In this document: piece by piece, positions 31,614-42,005 of the stretch | Layout: every line of letters starts with the position of its first letter | Numbering within the stretch: position 1 is the stretch's first letter | Source of the DNA: Corynebacterium mustelae | GTDB taxonomy: Bacteria; Actinomycetota; Actinomycetes; Mycobacteriales; Mycobacteriaceae | DNA: 64,000 bases | Direction: 5' to 3' | Assembly (NCBI RefSeq): GCF_001020985.1 | Contig: NZ_CP011542.1 | Coordinates: forward strand, 2,418,001-2,482,000 | Position numbers and translations under genes: made by a program | The notes under the pieces: model-generated | What the model saw: only the letters and a program-made list of their open reading frames with translations | Database searches by the model: none | Told to the model about the DNA's origin: nothing

Positions 31614-32714
31614 CTATGAAAGGTCAACGAGCCAGCCGTGCTGATCGGGGATGCTGCCACGCTGGATGCCAGTGAGGTGTTCCCGCATCTTCAGCGTAAT
31701 TGGGCCCGGTTCATTGTTATTGATGGTGAATTCACCGTCCTTGGACTTCACCGAACCAACCGGAGTAATGACGGCGGCGGTACCGCAGGCAAAGGTTTCG
31801 GTGATGTCTCCGGTGGCGACAGCCTCCCGCCACTCATCGGTGCAGAATAACCGCTCTTCCACCGTGTACCCCAGGTCCGCCGCGACCTGTAGCAAAGAGC
31901 GACGGGTAACACCGGGAAGCAGCGAACCGGAAAGCTGCGGGGTGACGATGGTGGGGGTGTCAGAATTTCCGTAGACGAACATCAAGTTCATGCCGCCCAT
32001 TTCCTCGACGTACTTGTGTTCGTGGGCGTCAAGCCACACCACTTGGTCGCAGCCCTTGTCCGCCGCCTGCGCTTGGGCCAGAAGTGAAGCAGCGTAGTTT
32101 CCGGCGAACTTGGCGGCACCGGTGCCACCGGGAGCGGCGCGCACGAATTCGTCGCAAAGCCAGACGGATACCGGTTTAATCCCGCCGCTGAAATACGCAC
32201 CGGCAGGCGAAGCTATAACGAAATACTTATAGCTTGCCGATGGGTGTACCCCGAGTGTTGGTTCAGTCGCCACCATTACTGGCCGTAAATATAGGGATTC
32301 TTCGCCGCCTGCTGCGGGGACCCACTGGCTATCGATGGTGACCAACTGCTTCAACGATTCAATAAACAGCTCGGTTGGCAGCTCCGGCATTGCCAACCGG
32401 CGGGCCGATTGCTGGAAGCGCTCGGCATTATCTTCCGGCCTGAACGTCTTGATCTGGCCGTCGGCGTGCCGGTATGCCTTGATCCCCTCGAAGATCGCCT
32501 GGCCATAATGGAAAACGCTGGTGGCCGGGTCGAAAACTAATGGCTGGTACGGGATAACTTTCGCGTCATGCCAGCCGCGTTCCGCATCCCAGTCGATGGT
32601 GACCATATGGTCGGTGAAGTGCTTGCCAAAACCAGGGTCGGAAAGAATCTCAGCAAGTTCGGTCGCGGGGGTGGGGTTGGCGGTCTTTTCGATAGCGAAG
32701 TTCAACGGTTCCAT
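31614..32714 (-). CDS. ilvE: Branched-chain amino acid aminotransferase
   Basis: 366-residue fold-type IV PLP enzyme that catalyses the last step of Ile, Leu and Val synthesis. Present are [15 protein letters not shown], the PLP-lysine region [16 protein letters not shown], the [12 protein letters not shown] strand and the phosphate-binding [14 protein letters not shown]. Start ATG 32712-32714 is preferred over 32729 by length (C. glutamicum IlvE is of similar size). No Shine-Dalgarno is seen. Divergent from pepA. Confidence 0.94.
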   Translation of the reverse strand: MEPLNFAIEKTANPTPATELAEILSDPGFGKHFTDHMVTIDWDAERGWHDAKVIPYQPLVFDPATSVFHYGQAIFEGIKAYRHADGQIKTFRPEDNAERFQQSARRLAMPELPTELFIESLKQLVTIDSQWVPAAGGEESLYLRPVMVATEPTLGVHPSASYKYFVIASPAGAYFSGGIKPVSVWLCDEFVRAAPGGTGAAKFAGNYAASLLAQAQAADKGCDQVVWLDAHEHKYVEEMGGMNLMFVYGNSDTPTIVTPQLSGSLLPGVTRRSLLQVAADLGYTVEERLFCTDEWREAVATGDITETFACGTAAVITPVGSVKSKDGEFTINNNEPGPITLKMREHLTGIQRGSIPDQHGWLVDLS

Positions 32715-32932
32715 GTGAAAAACATACACCGCTTATTGCCCCCGCAGCACCCGTGACAGGCCAGTTACTGCCCAGGTGGGGGTGTTAAGCACCGCACAAT
32801 AGTGATAAAAATTCGGGAAAATTTAACCTATAAGCTGCATCTTTAAGCCACATCGACTTCCGATAGGGCTTTTCGATACCCTAGATGAGTTGTTACTAAC
32901 CCCCTTCTTTACTTCCGAAAGGATGTATCCCT

Positions 32933-34414
32933 GTGAAAGAACTTTCACTGCCTGCAACCGGCACGGCGACAACCGTGACCTTTGCTAAGAAACTCCCCAA
33001 AGCATACGACGCCTTGTTGGTGCCAGTTTTTAAAGGCGAGGACGGACTGGAACTCGCAGCCTCCGGCCAGTTTTCGGAAGACATCGATGTTAGTATCTGG
33101 GAGCTTCTCAGCACTGTAGGTGCAACCGGAAAAGCCGAAGAAATCACCCGGATCCCGGCGATTGAGGGTGTCGATGCGGATTTCATCGTCGCGGTGGGAC
33201 TTGGCGATAGCGAAAAGCTTGACGACGAAACCCTGCGTCGCGCCAGCGCTGTCGCAGCCCGTTCCCTGAAAGACGTGGAAACGGCGGTAACCACACTAGG
33301 CATTTTCGGTATCCAACCCGTCACCGAAGGTTCTGTTTTGGGCGCTTATTCCTATACTGGGCAGAAATCGGAAACAGGCTCCACACCGGTATCCACCATC
33401 ACAGTTTTGGGTGAGGGAAAGACAGCTAAGGATGAGTTTGAACGTGGCCTCATCGCCGCCGAGGCGGTTAATCTAGCCCGCGACTTAGTCAATGCGCCAT
33501 CCTCGCACCTGTATCCAGAAAGCTATGCGACTGTCATCACCGAAGTCGCTAAGACTTACGGGTTGGATGTGGATGTCCGTGACGAAAAGAAGCTCGTCAA
33601 GCAAGGATTCGGCGGTGTGCTCGCGGTGGGTATGGGCTCTTCCCGCAAGCCACGGTTGGTGCAGCTACGCTACCAGCCGAAAAAAGCAAAGAAGCACGTA
33701 TCATTCGTCGGTAAGGGCATAACGTTTGACACTGGTGGAATTTCGTTGAAGCCAGGGGCAAACATGGATCAGATGATCTCCGACATGGGTGGTTCCGCCG
33801 CAGTCATCGCAACCGCAGTGGCAGCTGCCCGGTTGAAGCTTGACATTGCGGTTACCGTCACGGTGGCACTCGCTGAGAATATGCCTGATGGTGAAGCGTT
33901 CCGCCCTGGGGATGTCATCACTCATTACAATGGCACCACCACCGAGGTGCTCAATACTGATGCTGAAGGGCGGCTAGTTTTAGCCGATGGGTTAGCACTG
34001 GCGTCAGAAGAAAAACCGGACTACCTGATCGATTGCGCCACGCTAACAGGGGCACAAATCATCGCGCTTGGCGATCGCACCTCTGGAATCATGGGTGATG
34101 CGGACTTTGCCGCCCAGCTGGCAACTATCGGCCAAAAAGTAGGCGAACAAGCATGGGCTATGCCGCTGCCTGAGGAACTTACAGAAGCGTTGAAGTCTCC
34201 GGTCGCGGATCTACGTAATATCACCCCGCAGCGTTCCGGCGGCATGCTATCAGCCGGTTGCTTCTTGAAAGAATTCGTGGGTGAGTCGATCACTTGGGCT
34301 CACGTTGATATTGCTGGCCCGTCGTTTAATACCAGCGCCGCCTACGGCTACACCCCGATGCGGGCAACTGGCGTTCCCGTCCGTACCTTCGTGGCGTTCT
34401 TAGAATCGCTGTGA
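32933..34414 (+). CDS. pepA: Leucyl aminopeptidase (M17)
   Basis: 493-residue di-zinc cytosolic aminopeptidase. The C-terminal catalytic domain has GKGITFDTGGISLKP (metal and catalytic Lys), the signature NTDAEGRLVLADGL, and the metal-binding DMGGSAAV. The N-terminal domain is less conserved. GTG start at 32933 with GAAAGGA upstream. A decamer GCTTTTCGAC begins three bases after its stop codon. Confidence 0.94.
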   Translation: MKELSLPATGTATTVTFAKKLPKAYDALLVPVFKGEDGLELAASGQFSEDIDVSIWELLSTVGATGKAEEITRIPAIEGVDADFIVAVGLGDSEKLDDETLRRASAVAARSLKDVETAVTTLGIFGIQPVTEGSVLGAYSYTGQKSETGSTPVSTITVLGEGKTAKDEFERGLIAAEAVNLARDLVNAPSSHLYPESYATVITEVAKTYGLDVDVRDEKKLVKQGFGGVLAVGMGSSRKPRLVQLRYQPKKAKKHVSFVGKGITFDTGGISLKPGANMDQMISDMGGSAAVIATAVAAARLKLDIAVTVTVALAENMPDGEAFRPGDVITHYNGTTTEVLNTDAEGRLVLADGLALASEEKPDYLIDCATLTGAQIIALGDRTSGIMGDADFAAQLATIGQKVGEQAWAMPLPEELTEALKSPVADLRNITPQRSGGMLSAGCFLKEFVGESITWAHVDIAGPSFNTSAAYGYTPMRATGVPVRTFVAFLESL

Positions 34415-34454
34415 TAGCTTTTCGACGTCCCTCCACCGCCTGGATCAGGGACTA

Positions 34455-34500
34455 AACCAGCTGTCCACCACTGTTTTTCTTCAGCGGTGGACAGCTGGTT
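34455..34500. terminator. Bidirectional hairpin terminator
   Basis: Exact 15-bp arms AACCAGCTGTCCACC and GGTGGACAGCTGGTT around a 16-base loop, lying between convergent pepA and the downstream gene and directly abutting that gene's stop codon. Confidence 0.88.
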
Positions 34501-34887
34501 TTAGTATTCTCCCCGTTCGAACTTCTCGCGTCGTAATCGCTGTTCTTCCCGTTTCCGCAAAATTCGGTCGCGCTCAATTTTTTCCCGCATGCGTTGGGGG
34601 TAGCCGGTTTCTTCGACATCGTAGATTGGTACGTTTAGTTCTTTGGCAATGACATCGATTCCTTTAGGGCCACCTATCCGGCGCCGGGTGAAGTCTCCGG
34701 TGACATCAACAAGCACAACGGACATTTCATTCACGAGGGTTTCCGGCTCCACAAAAGCTTCTACAATCGCATGATCGACCACCCATTGTTTCAAATACGC
34801 TAAATCCGCTTCCCGGACCGTTTCACCCGGCCCACGTGCGGGTTTAAGGTTAGATTTGGTGCCTTTGCGGCCAAAGAAATTGAACAC
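34501..34887 (-). CDS. Conserved hypothetical protein, basic C-terminal tail
   Basis: About 128 residues from the GTG at 34885-34887 (protein begins with FNFFGRKGTKS); a TTG at 34896 is the other option. The middle part (ADLAYLKQWVVDHAIVEAFVEPET and SVVLVDVTGDFTRRRIGG) looks like a small alpha/beta domain; the tail is highly charged (RKREEQRLRREKFERGEY). A gene of this kind sits between pepA and sucB in C. glutamicum as well. Function unknown. Confidence 0.7.
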   Translation of the reverse strand: MFNFFGRKGTKSNLKPARGPGETVREADLAYLKQWVVDHAIVEAFVEPETLVNEMSVVLVDVTGDFTRRRIGGPKGIDVIAKELNVPIYDVEETGYPQRMREKIERDRILRKREEQRLRREKFERGEY

Positions 34888-35015
34888 AGCTAACAATTGT
34901 AGGGGGAAAAATTCTTTTCCTTTACCTCGAAAGTCACATTATGAGCGCAAAGCAGGTACTCTCTTAAAGGTATTAAGACTTTCCACAACAAGATTTACTA
35001 GGAGTCATGACAACA

Positions 35016-37016
35016 ATGGCGCACTCCGTTGTGATGCCCGAACTGGGCGAATCAGTAACCGAAGGCACAATTACCCAGTGGCTAAAGTCCGTCGGTGACA
35101 CAGTTTCGGTAGACGAACCCCTGTTAGAAGTCTCCACCGACAAGGTTGACACAGAGGTCCCTTCCCCAGTGGCCGGTGTTCTATTGGAGATCCGCGCTCA
35201 AGAAGACGACACCGTTGACGTGGGCGAAGTTATTGCGATTATCGGCGAAGAGGGCGAGGCTCCTGCCTCTGAATCTGCTCCAGCAGAACCAGAAGCCACA
35301 GCGGAACCAGCCGCCAAGGTTGAAACAGCCGCACCAGCGGAAGAAACCCCAGCACCAGCAGCAACCGACGTGGTTATGCCCGAACTCGGCGAATCAGTAA
35401 CCGAAGGCACCATCACCCAGTGGCTCAAGTCCGTCGGCGACACCGTCGAAGTAGACGAAGCACTCCTGGAAGTCTCCACCGACAAGGTCGACACCGAAGT
35501 CCCATCCCCAGTAGCTGGAACCATCCTGGAAATCCTCTTCAACGAAGACGACACCGTCGACGTCGGCGAAGTCATCGTCCGCATCGGCGACAAGAACGCA
35601 CAACCAGCCGCACCAACGGAACCAACCCCAGCACCAGCGGAAGAAACCCCAGCACCAGCAGCAACCGGTGCCGCTACCGACGTGGTTATGCCCGAACTCG
35701 GCGAATCAGTAACCGAAGGCACCATTACCCAGTGGCTCAAGTCCGTCGGCGACACCGTCGAAGTAGACGAAGCACTCCTGGAAGTCTCCACCGACAAGGT
35801 CGACACCGAAGTCCCATCCCCAGTAGCTGGAACCATCCTGGAAATCCTCTTCAACGAAGACGACACCGTCGACGTCGGCGAAGTCATCGTCCGCATCGGC
35901 GACAAGAACGCACAACCAGCCGCACCAACGGAACCAACCCCCGAACCAGCAGAACCAGCCGCCAAGGTCGAAACAGCCACACCAGCGGAAGAAACCCCAG
36001 CACCAGCAGAACCGGTAGCGAAAGAAGAAGCGCCAGCAGCAAAGGTCGAAAAGCAAGAAAAGCCCGCTGCTTCGGGCGAGAACCTGCCGTATGTCACACC
36101 ACTGGTTCGCAAGCTTGCCGAAAAGCACGGGGTTGATCTGACCAAGATCACCGGAACCGGTATCGGTGGCCGCATCCGTAAGCAGGACGTTCTTGCCGCG
36201 GCCAACGGTGAAGCACCGGCGGAATCTTCAGCACCTGTGGATTCTGGCCCGCGGGCAAACTGGTCCACCAAGTCGGTTGATCCAGAGAAGGCTGCCTTGA
36301 TCGGCACCACCGCTAAGGTGAACCGGATCCGTGAGATCACCGCTGCAAAGATGGTGGAAGCACTTCAAATTTCCGCGCAGCTTACCCACCTGCAAGAGGT
36401 CGACATGACCAAGATTGCGGAGCTGCGTAAGGAATCCAAGCCAGCCTTCCAGCAGAAGTACGGTGTGAATCTCACTTACCTGCCATTCTTTGTTAAGGCT
36501 GCCGTTGAAGCCTTGGTTTCTCACCCGAACGTCAACGCGTCCTACAACGCCGAGACCAAGGAAATGACCTACCACGCTGATGTGAACGTCGCTATCGCGG
36601 TTGACACCCCACGCGGCCTGCTCACCCCGGTCATTCACAAGGCCCAGGAGCTTACCTTCCCAGAGATCGCCCAGGCGATTGTTGATCTTGCCGATCGGGC
36701 ACGGAACAATAAACTCAAGCCACAGGATCTGATGGGCGCTACTTTCACCATCACCAACATTGGTTCCGAAGGTGCGTTGTCCGACACCCCGATCTTGGTT
36801 CCACCACAGGCTGGCATTCTAGGAACTGCCGCTATTCAAAAGCGTGCCGTGGTTGTGACTGAGGATGGAGTAGACGCCATCGCTATCCGACAGATGTGCT
36901 ACATGCCATTTACCTACGACCACCAGGTGGTAGACGGCGCTGATGCTGGCCGCTTCACCACCACCATCAAGGATCGGCTAGAAACCGCAAACTTCGCAGA
37001 TGATCTTGCACTCTAA
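35016..37016 (+). CDS. sucB: Dihydrolipoamide acyltransferase E2 with three lipoyl domains
   Basis: 666-residue E2 of the actinobacterial PDH/ODH supercomplex. It has three N-terminal lipoyl domains with lipoyl lysines in STDKVDTEV at about 43, 157 and 261, separated by Ala/Pro/Glu linkers, then a peripheral-subunit binding domain (YVTPLVRKLAEKHGVDL, about 360-395) and the acyltransferase core ending with DHQVVDGADAGRF. C. glutamicum AceF also has three lipoyl domains. The ATG at 35016 is preferred over 35007 because AGGAG then lies 11 bases upstream instead of two. Lipoyl domains 2 and 3 are almost identical in DNA. A GTCGAAAAGC copy lies in the last linker. Confidence 0.94.
   Translation: MAHSVVMPELGESVTEGTITQWLKSVGDTVSVDEPLLEVSTDKVDTEVPSPVAGVLLEIRAQEDDTVDVGEVIAIIGEEGEAPASESAPAEPEATAEPAAKVETAAPAEETPAPAATDVVMPELGESVTEGTITQWLKSVGDTVEVDEALLEVSTDKVDTEVPSPVAGTILEILFNEDDTVDVGEVIVRIGDKNAQPAAPTEPTPAPAEETPAPAATGAATDVVMPELGESVTEGTITQWLKSVGDTVEVDEALLEVSTDKVDTEVPSPVAGTILEILFNEDDTVDVGEVIVRIGDKNAQPAAPTEPTPEPAEPAAKVETATPAEETPAPAEPVAKEEAPAAKVEKQEKPAASGENLPYVTPLVRKLAEKHGVDLTKITGTGIGGRIRKQDVLAAANGEAPAESSAPVDSGPRANWSTKSVDPEKAALIGTTAKVNRIREITAAKMVEALQISAQLTHLQEVDMTKIAELRKESKPAFQQKYGVNLTYLPFFVKAAVEALVSHPNVNASYNAETKEMTYHADVNVAIAVDTPRGLLTPVIHKAQELTFPEIAQAIVDLADRARNNKLKPQDLMGATFTITNIGSEGALSDTPILVPPQAGILGTAAIQKRAVVVTEDGVDAIAIRQMCYMPFTYDHQVVDGADAGRFTTTIKDRLETANFADDLAL
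35364..35629 (+). repeat. Lipoyl-domain direct repeat, copy 1
   Basis: 266 bp encoding lipoyl domain 2 and part of its linker. It differs from copy 2 (35676-35941) at one position that I can see, a silent C/T in the ACCAT(C/T)ACCCAG stretch. Period 312 bp, i.e. 104 codons. Confidence 0.93.
35676..35941 (+). repeat. Lipoyl-domain direct repeat, copy 2
   Basis: Encodes lipoyl domain 3; identical to copy 1 at 265 of 266 positions by my reading, whereas lipoyl domain 1 of the same gene is clearly diverged. Points to recent duplication or gene conversion. Confidence 0.93.
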
Positions 37017-37037
37017 CCTGGCATAGCTAGTTACCCG

Positions 37038-37070
37038 AAGGTCGGTGTCACACTGTGTGACACCGACCTT
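37038..37070. terminator. Terminator downstream of sucB
   Basis: Exact 15-bp arms AAGGTCGGTGTCACA and TGTGACACCGACCTT with a 3-base loop followed by TTTTCGTGTTTT, 21 bp after the sucB stop. Confidence 0.92.
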
Positions 37071-37099
37071 TTCGTGTTTTGCTGGCTGGGGTTCGTACC

Positions 37100-37165
37100 G
37101 CAACTCGACCTTTCTCTCCGAAAAACCACGTGACCAACCACCACACCCCGGATAGGTCGAGTTGC
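37100..37165. repeat. 12-bp inverted repeat with 42-base spacer
   Basis: GCAACTCGACCT (37100-37111) and AGGTCGAGTTGC (37154-37165) are exact complements. They lie between the sucB terminator and gcvP. Could be a second structure, an operator pair or a remnant. The remaining 270 bases up to gcvP hold no gene; a glycine riboswitch was looked for and not found. Confidence 0.6.
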
Positions 37166-37435
37166 CTCGTTAGTGCCTGCACCAGTTACTTCCCGCAGGA
37201 TAGCTAAGTGAGGTACCTAACCCCCAAACTTTTCAGCAGGGATGTGGGCTAAGCCAGACACTGTGTGTGGTTAGTTTTATGCACCCAGTCAGGCGTATTT
37301 CAGCTGGCTATGCCAGCAAGTTGAGCATCGTCCACCATTGTGCGATGGTGGCGATAAAGCCGTGGCATAATGATCTCTATCACGTACCATTGTGAGCGTT
37401 ATGCCCATGAATTGCTAAAGGAGACCGTCGCCACC

Positions 37436-40312
37436 ATGACGCAACCACTTTCCTTGTCCAGTTTTCGTGACCGACATATAGGCCCTGATGAGTCGGAAAG
37501 GGTGGCGATGCTTGCCCGGCTTGGCTACCCAACCATCGATGCTCTGGTTGACGCCGCTGTTCCTAGCGATATTCGCTCTGATCAACCCCCTGCGATTGGC
37601 CCAGCGTTAAGCGAAACTGAGGCGCTTACCCGGCTGAGGTCGTATGCTAACCGCAATGTTGTTCTCAAGCCGTTTTATGGTCAGGGCTACTACGGAACCA
37701 TTACCCCACCGGTCATTCGTCGCAACGTTGTGGAAGACCCAGGCTGGTACACCGCCTATACCCCCTATCAGCCTGAGATTTCGCAAGGCCGACTTGAAGC
37801 GTTGCTGAATTTCCAGACGATGATCTCTGAATTGACTGGGCTTCCGGTTGCGAATGCCTCATTACTTGACGAGGCTTCCGCAGTTGCTGAGGCCGTGGGC
37901 TTGATGGCCCGGGTGAATAAGAAAGGCAACCGGGTTATTTTGGACCAGCGGTTACACCCCCAGGTATTAGGTGTTGCTTCGGAACGGGCACGTGCTATTG
38001 GGCTGGAAGTAGAAATCACAGAGCTTAGTGCGGGTTTGGTTGGTGAAAACATCGTCGGTGTGGTGCTTGCATATCCTGGAACTGAAGGCGATGTTAAAGA
38101 TATCCGCCCAATAATTGAGGATATCCACACAAAGGGCGGGTTAGCCGCTGTTGCTACCGATTTGCTCGCACTCCAGTTGCTGGCCTCCCCTGGTTCGTTG
38201 GGGGCAGACATTGCGGTTGGTTCTTCGCAGCGCTTCGGCGTTCCGCTGTTTTTCGGCGGGCCACACGCGGCGTTCATGTCAGTCACCGATGCGTTAAAGC
38301 GGCAGCTTCCGGGCCGTATCGTTGGTGTTTCGGTAGATGCCGCTGGGAATCCAGCATACCGATTGGCGCTGCAGACCCGGGAACAGCACATTCGTCGCGA
38401 AAAGGCGACGTCTAATATTTGCACCGCGCAGGCGTTGTTAGCGGTGTGTGCCTCAATGTATGCGGTATGGCACGGCCCTGAGGGGTTGAAGGCGATTGCG
38501 CAGCGGGTTCACGATTTGGCGAGCCGGTTCGCCCACGCGATTGAGGCATCCGGTGGCACGATCGCTCACCAGAGTTTCTTCGACACCGTCACCGTTGTGG
38601 TACCGGGTGCTGCGCAGGCAATTACGGATCAGTTGGCGGAAGAGGGCTATTTGGTTCGCCCGATTGGTGCGGATAAGGTTTCGGTCGCGTTCGGTGAGGA
38701 CGCCGAGGTTGCGGACGTCGAAAAGCTTGCTGCCGCATTCGGAGCTTCGCTTGTCGACGCCCCAGCGGACCGCACCGGACGCGAATTCCCGGCTGGATTA
38801 GTACGCACCGATGCCACCCTGTCGCACCCGATTTTCGATTCCGTGCACTCGGAAACCCAAATGCTGCGCTACCTGCGAGCGCTCAAGGACAAAGACTTAG
38901 CGCTGGATCGCACGATGATTCCGCTGGGTTCGTGCACCATGAAGCTGAATCCGACTACTGGGATGGAACCGATCACCTGGCCGGAATTCGCCAATATCCA
39001 CCCCTATGCTCCGGAGAGATTCACTAAGGGATGGCTGGAACTTATTGCTGAATTGGAGGACTGGCTTTCCGCGATCACCGGTTACGCCAAGGTGTCTGTA
39101 CAGCCTAACGCAGGTTCGCAGGGCGAATTAGCTGGCCTTTTGGCTATCCGCCGCTATCACTTGTCGCGTGGCGACGATCAACGTGACATCATTTTGATCC
39201 CACAATCCGCACACGGCACCAATGCGGCCTCCGCCACCCTAGCGCATCTGCGGGTTGTTGTTGTCGCTACCGCCGCAGATGGTTCCATTGACGTGGCGGA
39301 TCTGGATGCCAAATTGGAAAAACACCGCGACCATGTGGCGGGAATCATGATCACTTACCCGTCAACGCACGGAGTTTTCGAGGATACGGTTCGCGACGTG
39401 TGTGCAAAGGTGCATGAAGTTGGCGGACAAGTCTACATCGACGGCGCTAACCTCAATGCGCTTGCTGGTATCGCCCAGCCTGGTGTATTCGGTGGCGATG
39501 TATCGCACCTCAACCTGCACAAGACTTTTACCATTCCGCATGGCGGTGGTGGGCCGGGCGTTGGCCCTGTGGCGGTGCGGGAGCATTTGATTCCATTCCT
39601 GCCTACCGACGCCACGGAAACCAACCCATACGAAGAAACCCCCACCAATACAGGGGTTCCGATCTCCGGTGCCATGTACGGTTCAGCTGGTGTGCTGCCG
39701 ATTTCGTGGGCGTATATAGCCATGATGGGCGGTGCGGGGCTAAAAGACGCAACGGCGAATGCCATCCTGGCTGCCAATTACGTCGCTGCGGAGCTTCATG
39801 ATTCCTTCCCTGTCCTCTACACCGGCGCGAATAACCTCGTTGCTCACGAATGCATCTTGGATGTGCGCGATCTTGCAGCTCAAACTGGGGTTTCGGCAAC
39901 TGATGTTGCCAAGCGATTGGTTGATTACGGTTTCCACGCCCCAACGCTATCGTTCCCCGTCGCGGGCACACTGATGGTTGAGCCCACGGAATCTGAAGAT
40001 AAAGCCGAGCTTGACCGGTTTATCGCTGCAATGCGCGCTATCCGCGCCGAGATTGATGAAATTGCTTCCGGACAGGTGGCTTACGAGGAATCGGTGTTGC
40101 ACCATGCGCCGTTTACCGCGCAAAGTGTCACCGCTGATGAGTGGGATCACGCATTCACCCGACAGCAGGCAGCGTATCCGGTGCCGTCACTGCGCCGTGA
40201 TTTGAAGTATTTCCCACCAGTACGTCGCTTGGATGAGGCCTACGGTGACCGCAATTTCGTTTGCTCCTGCCCACCACCGTCTGCGTTCGACATCACAGAA
40301 GACGAGAATTAG
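37436..40312 (+). CDS. gcvP: Glycine dehydrogenase (decarboxylating), P protein
   Basis: 958-residue PLP enzyme of the glycine cleavage system, a fused two-half (alpha-alpha) form as in most bacteria. PLP-binding Lys about 696 in [19 protein letters not shown]; other marks are RHIGPDE at the N terminus, [11 protein letters not shown], and [15 protein letters not shown] starting the second half. Start ATG 37436 with AAGGAG 12 bases upstream; the frame is open from 37370. Followed by gcvT (25 bp) and gcvH, one operon. Glycine is decarboxylated and the aminomethyl group passed to lipoyl-GcvH. Confidence 0.96.
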   Translation: MTQPLSLSSFRDRHIGPDESERVAMLARLGYPTIDALVDAAVPSDIRSDQPPAIGPALSETEALTRLRSYANRNVVLKPFYGQGYYGTITPPVIRRNVVEDPGWYTAYTPYQPEISQGRLEALLNFQTMISELTGLPVANASLLDEASAVAEAVGLMARVNKKGNRVILDQRLHPQVLGVASERARAIGLEVEITELSAGLVGENIVGVVLAYPGTEGDVKDIRPIIEDIHTKGGLAAVATDLLALQLLASPGSLGADIAVGSSQRFGVPLFFGGPHAAFMSVTDALKRQLPGRIVGVSVDAAGNPAYRLALQTREQHIRREKATSNICTAQALLAVCASMYAVWHGPEGLKAIAQRVHDLASRFAHAIEASGGTIAHQSFFDTVTVVVPGAAQAITDQLAEEGYLVRPIGADKVSVAFGEDAEVADVEKLAAAFGASLVDAPADRTGREFPAGLVRTDATLSHPIFDSVHSETQMLRYLRALKDKDLALDRTMIPLGSCTMKLNPTTGMEPITWPEFANIHPYAPERFTKGWLELIAELEDWLSAITGYAKVSVQPNAGSQGELAGLLAIRRYHLSRGDDQRDIILIPQSAHGTNAASATLAHLRVVVVATAADGSIDVADLDAKLEKHRDHVAGIMITYPSTHGVFEDTVRDVCAKVHEVGGQVYIDGANLNALAGIAQPGVFGGDVSHLNLHKTFTIPHGGGGPGVGPVAVREHLIPFLPTDATETNPYEETPTNTGVPISGAMYGSAGVLPISWAYIAMMGGAGLKDATANAILAANYVAAELHDSFPVLYTGANNLVAHECILDVRDLAAQTGVSATDVAKRLVDYGFHAPTLSFPVAGTLMVEPTESEDKAELDRFIAAMRAIRAEIDEIASGQVAYEESVLHHAPFTAQSVTADEWDHAFTRQQAAYPVPSLRRDLKYFPPVRRLDEAYGDRNFVCSCPPPSAFDITEDEN

Positions 40313-40337
40313 ACCGGCTAGAAGAAAGGTTTGTTAC

Positions 40338-41435
40338 GTGACTGATTTGCGCCAATCTCCGCTGCATGCGGAGCATGAGAAGCTAGGGGCGACATTCATT
40401 CCATTCGGCCCGTGGAATATGCCGTTGAAGTACGGCAACGAATTGGCTGAACACCGCGCAGTGCGGGGAACCTGCGGAATCTTCGATCTTTCGCACATGG
40501 GCGAAGTCTGGGTTAAGGGCCCGGATGCTGGGGCGTTTTTGGACTATGCTTTGATCTCTCGGCTGTCGACAATCAAGGTTGGCAAAGCCAAGTACACCAT
40601 GATTGTCGCGGCATCGGGTGGGATCATTGATGATCTCATCGTGTATCGCACCGATTTAGATACGTTCTTGGTTGTCCCTAACGCGGGTAATGCCGAAGTT
40701 GTTGCCAAGGAGCTGCAAGACCGTGCCGCCGGATTCGATGTTGCACTTGACGATGCCTCCGCCGCAACCGCACTCATCGCGGTTCAAGGCCCCAATGCAC
40801 AGGCATTGATTTTAGAACTAGCCGCTGACCCACAGACTGTGACTGAGCTGGGGTATTACGCCGCAGTTCCGGCCGTGATCGCCGATCACGATGTGTTGCT
40901 TGCCCGTACCGGATACACCGGCGAGGATGGCTTTGAGCTGTTTATTCCCGCGGAGAAAGCAACCGACCTGTGGCAAAAAATCACCGCCGCTGGCGGCCCG
41001 CACGAATTGGTGCCGTGTGGGCTGGCGGCCCGAGATTCGTTACGGCTTGAAGCCGGCATGCCGTTATATGGTAACGAGCTCACGTTGCAAACCACTCCAC
41101 TTCATGCGGGCTTAAGTGTCTTGGTTGCCAAGGAAGGCGACTTTATTGGCAAAGATGCTCTAAGTACGGTTTCGCCGGAGCGCGTGCTAGTGGGGTTGTC
41201 GTCTTCTGGCCGCCGGGCTGCGCGTTCCCACGCATTGCTTTTCGACGCTACCGGGACGGAAGTTGGTGAGGTTACCTCGGGCCAACCCTCCCCTACTCTT
41301 GGTCACCCTATTGCTTTGGCCTATGTTGATGTAGCCCATAGCGATAGCGGCACTGCCCTAGAAGCTGAGATCAGCGGTAAACGATATCCCTTTGAAGTGG
41401 TTGCGCTTCCGTTTTATTCGCGAAAACGTACGTAA
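40338..41435 (+). CDS. gcvT: Aminomethyltransferase, T protein
   Basis: 365-residue THF-dependent enzyme that releases ammonia and makes methylene-THF from aminomethyl-GcvH. Features: SPLHAEHEKLGATFIPFGPW, FDLSHMGEVWVKG, RTGYTGEDGFELF and GLAARDSLRLEAGMPLYG. The GTG at 40338 with AGAAAGG upstream fits the family N terminus; the frame overlaps gcvP upstream and that extension is rejected. A copy of GCTTTTCGAC lies at 41237. Confidence 0.95.
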   Translation: MTDLRQSPLHAEHEKLGATFIPFGPWNMPLKYGNELAEHRAVRGTCGIFDLSHMGEVWVKGPDAGAFLDYALISRLSTIKVGKAKYTMIVAASGGIIDDLIVYRTDLDTFLVVPNAGNAEVVAKELQDRAAGFDVALDDASAATALIAVQGPNAQALILELAADPQTVTELGYYAAVPAVIADHDVLLARTGYTGEDGFELFIPAEKATDLWQKITAAGGPHELVPCGLAARDSLRLEAGMPLYGNELTLQTTPLHAGLSVLVAKEGDFIGKDALSTVSPERVLVGLSSSGRRAARSHALLFDATGTEVGEVTSGQPSPTLGHPIALAYVDVAHSDSGTALEAEISGKRYPFEVVALPFYSRKRT

Positions 41436-41485
41436 ACCACGCTACAATTCACCCGAAGAGTGCTACTTAAAGAAAGGCCCTTGTC

Positions 41486-41872
41486 ATGTCTTTGCCTGAG
41501 AATTTCTCCTATTCCGCCGAACATGAGTGGATTGACGCATTGGTAGATGATGCCGTCGGCACCACTGTTAAGGTCGGTATCACCTCTGTTGCCACCGAAC
41601 GGCTCGGCGAAGTGGTATTCGCTGAACTACCTGCGGTTGGTGACCAAGTTGAATCTGGCGAAACCTGCGGCGAGGTGGAGTCCACCAAGTCAGTTTCTGA
41701 TCTATATTCCCCGGTTACTGGCACTGTCACCGCCGTCAATGAGTCCGTCCATGACGATTATTCCGTCATCAACGCTGATCCGTTCGGCGCTGGCTGGCTG
41801 TTTGAGGTGGAAGTCACCGCCGTTGACTCGCTCATGACCGCTGAAGAGTACGCAGCAGCAAACGGCGTGTAG
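41486..41872 (+). CDS. gcvH: Glycine cleavage system H protein
   Basis: 128-residue lipoyl carrier. N terminus PENFSYSAEHEWI is typical; the lipoylated Lys is about residue 68 in VESTKSVSD. Good Shine-Dalgarno AAAGAAAGG. Shuttles the aminomethyl intermediate between GcvP, GcvT and dihydrolipoyl dehydrogenase. It needs LipB and LipA, whose genes follow 1.4 kb downstream. Confidence 0.96.
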   Translation: MSLPENFSYSAEHEWIDALVDDAVGTTVKVGITSVATERLGEVVFAELPAVGDQVESGETCGEVESTKSVSDLYSPVTGTVTAVNESVHDDYSVINADPFGAGWLFEVEVTAVDSLMTAEEYAAANGV

Positions 41873-41898
41873 CCCACACCACCGAAGCTCTACCTATT

Positions 41899-41925
41899 CA
41901 AGCCTCCGGATTTTCCGGAGGCTTG
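41899..41925. terminator. Terminator of the gcv operon
   Basis: Exact 12-bp arms CAAGCCTCCGGA / TCCGGAGGCTTG with a TTT loop, followed by CCTATTTT; 26 bp after the gcvH stop. Confidence 0.9.
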
Positions 41926-42005
41926 CCTATTTTCGACTGGTGTCTGTCGGTTGCGCTTTCTGATTGCACATTATCCAGGCAAGCTACATATAAGAAAATT
42001 TGCAT

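Noticed and set aside
35198..36340. 380-codon open frame antisense to sucB
   Set aside because: It mirrors the repetitive Ala/Pro/Glu linkers and lipoyl repeats of sucB, has low-complexity Ser/Thr/Val composition and no start signals.
37166..37435. Glycine riboswitch upstream of gcvP
   Set aside because: Searched for the conserved GGAGAG and CGCCGAAGG-type elements and found none.
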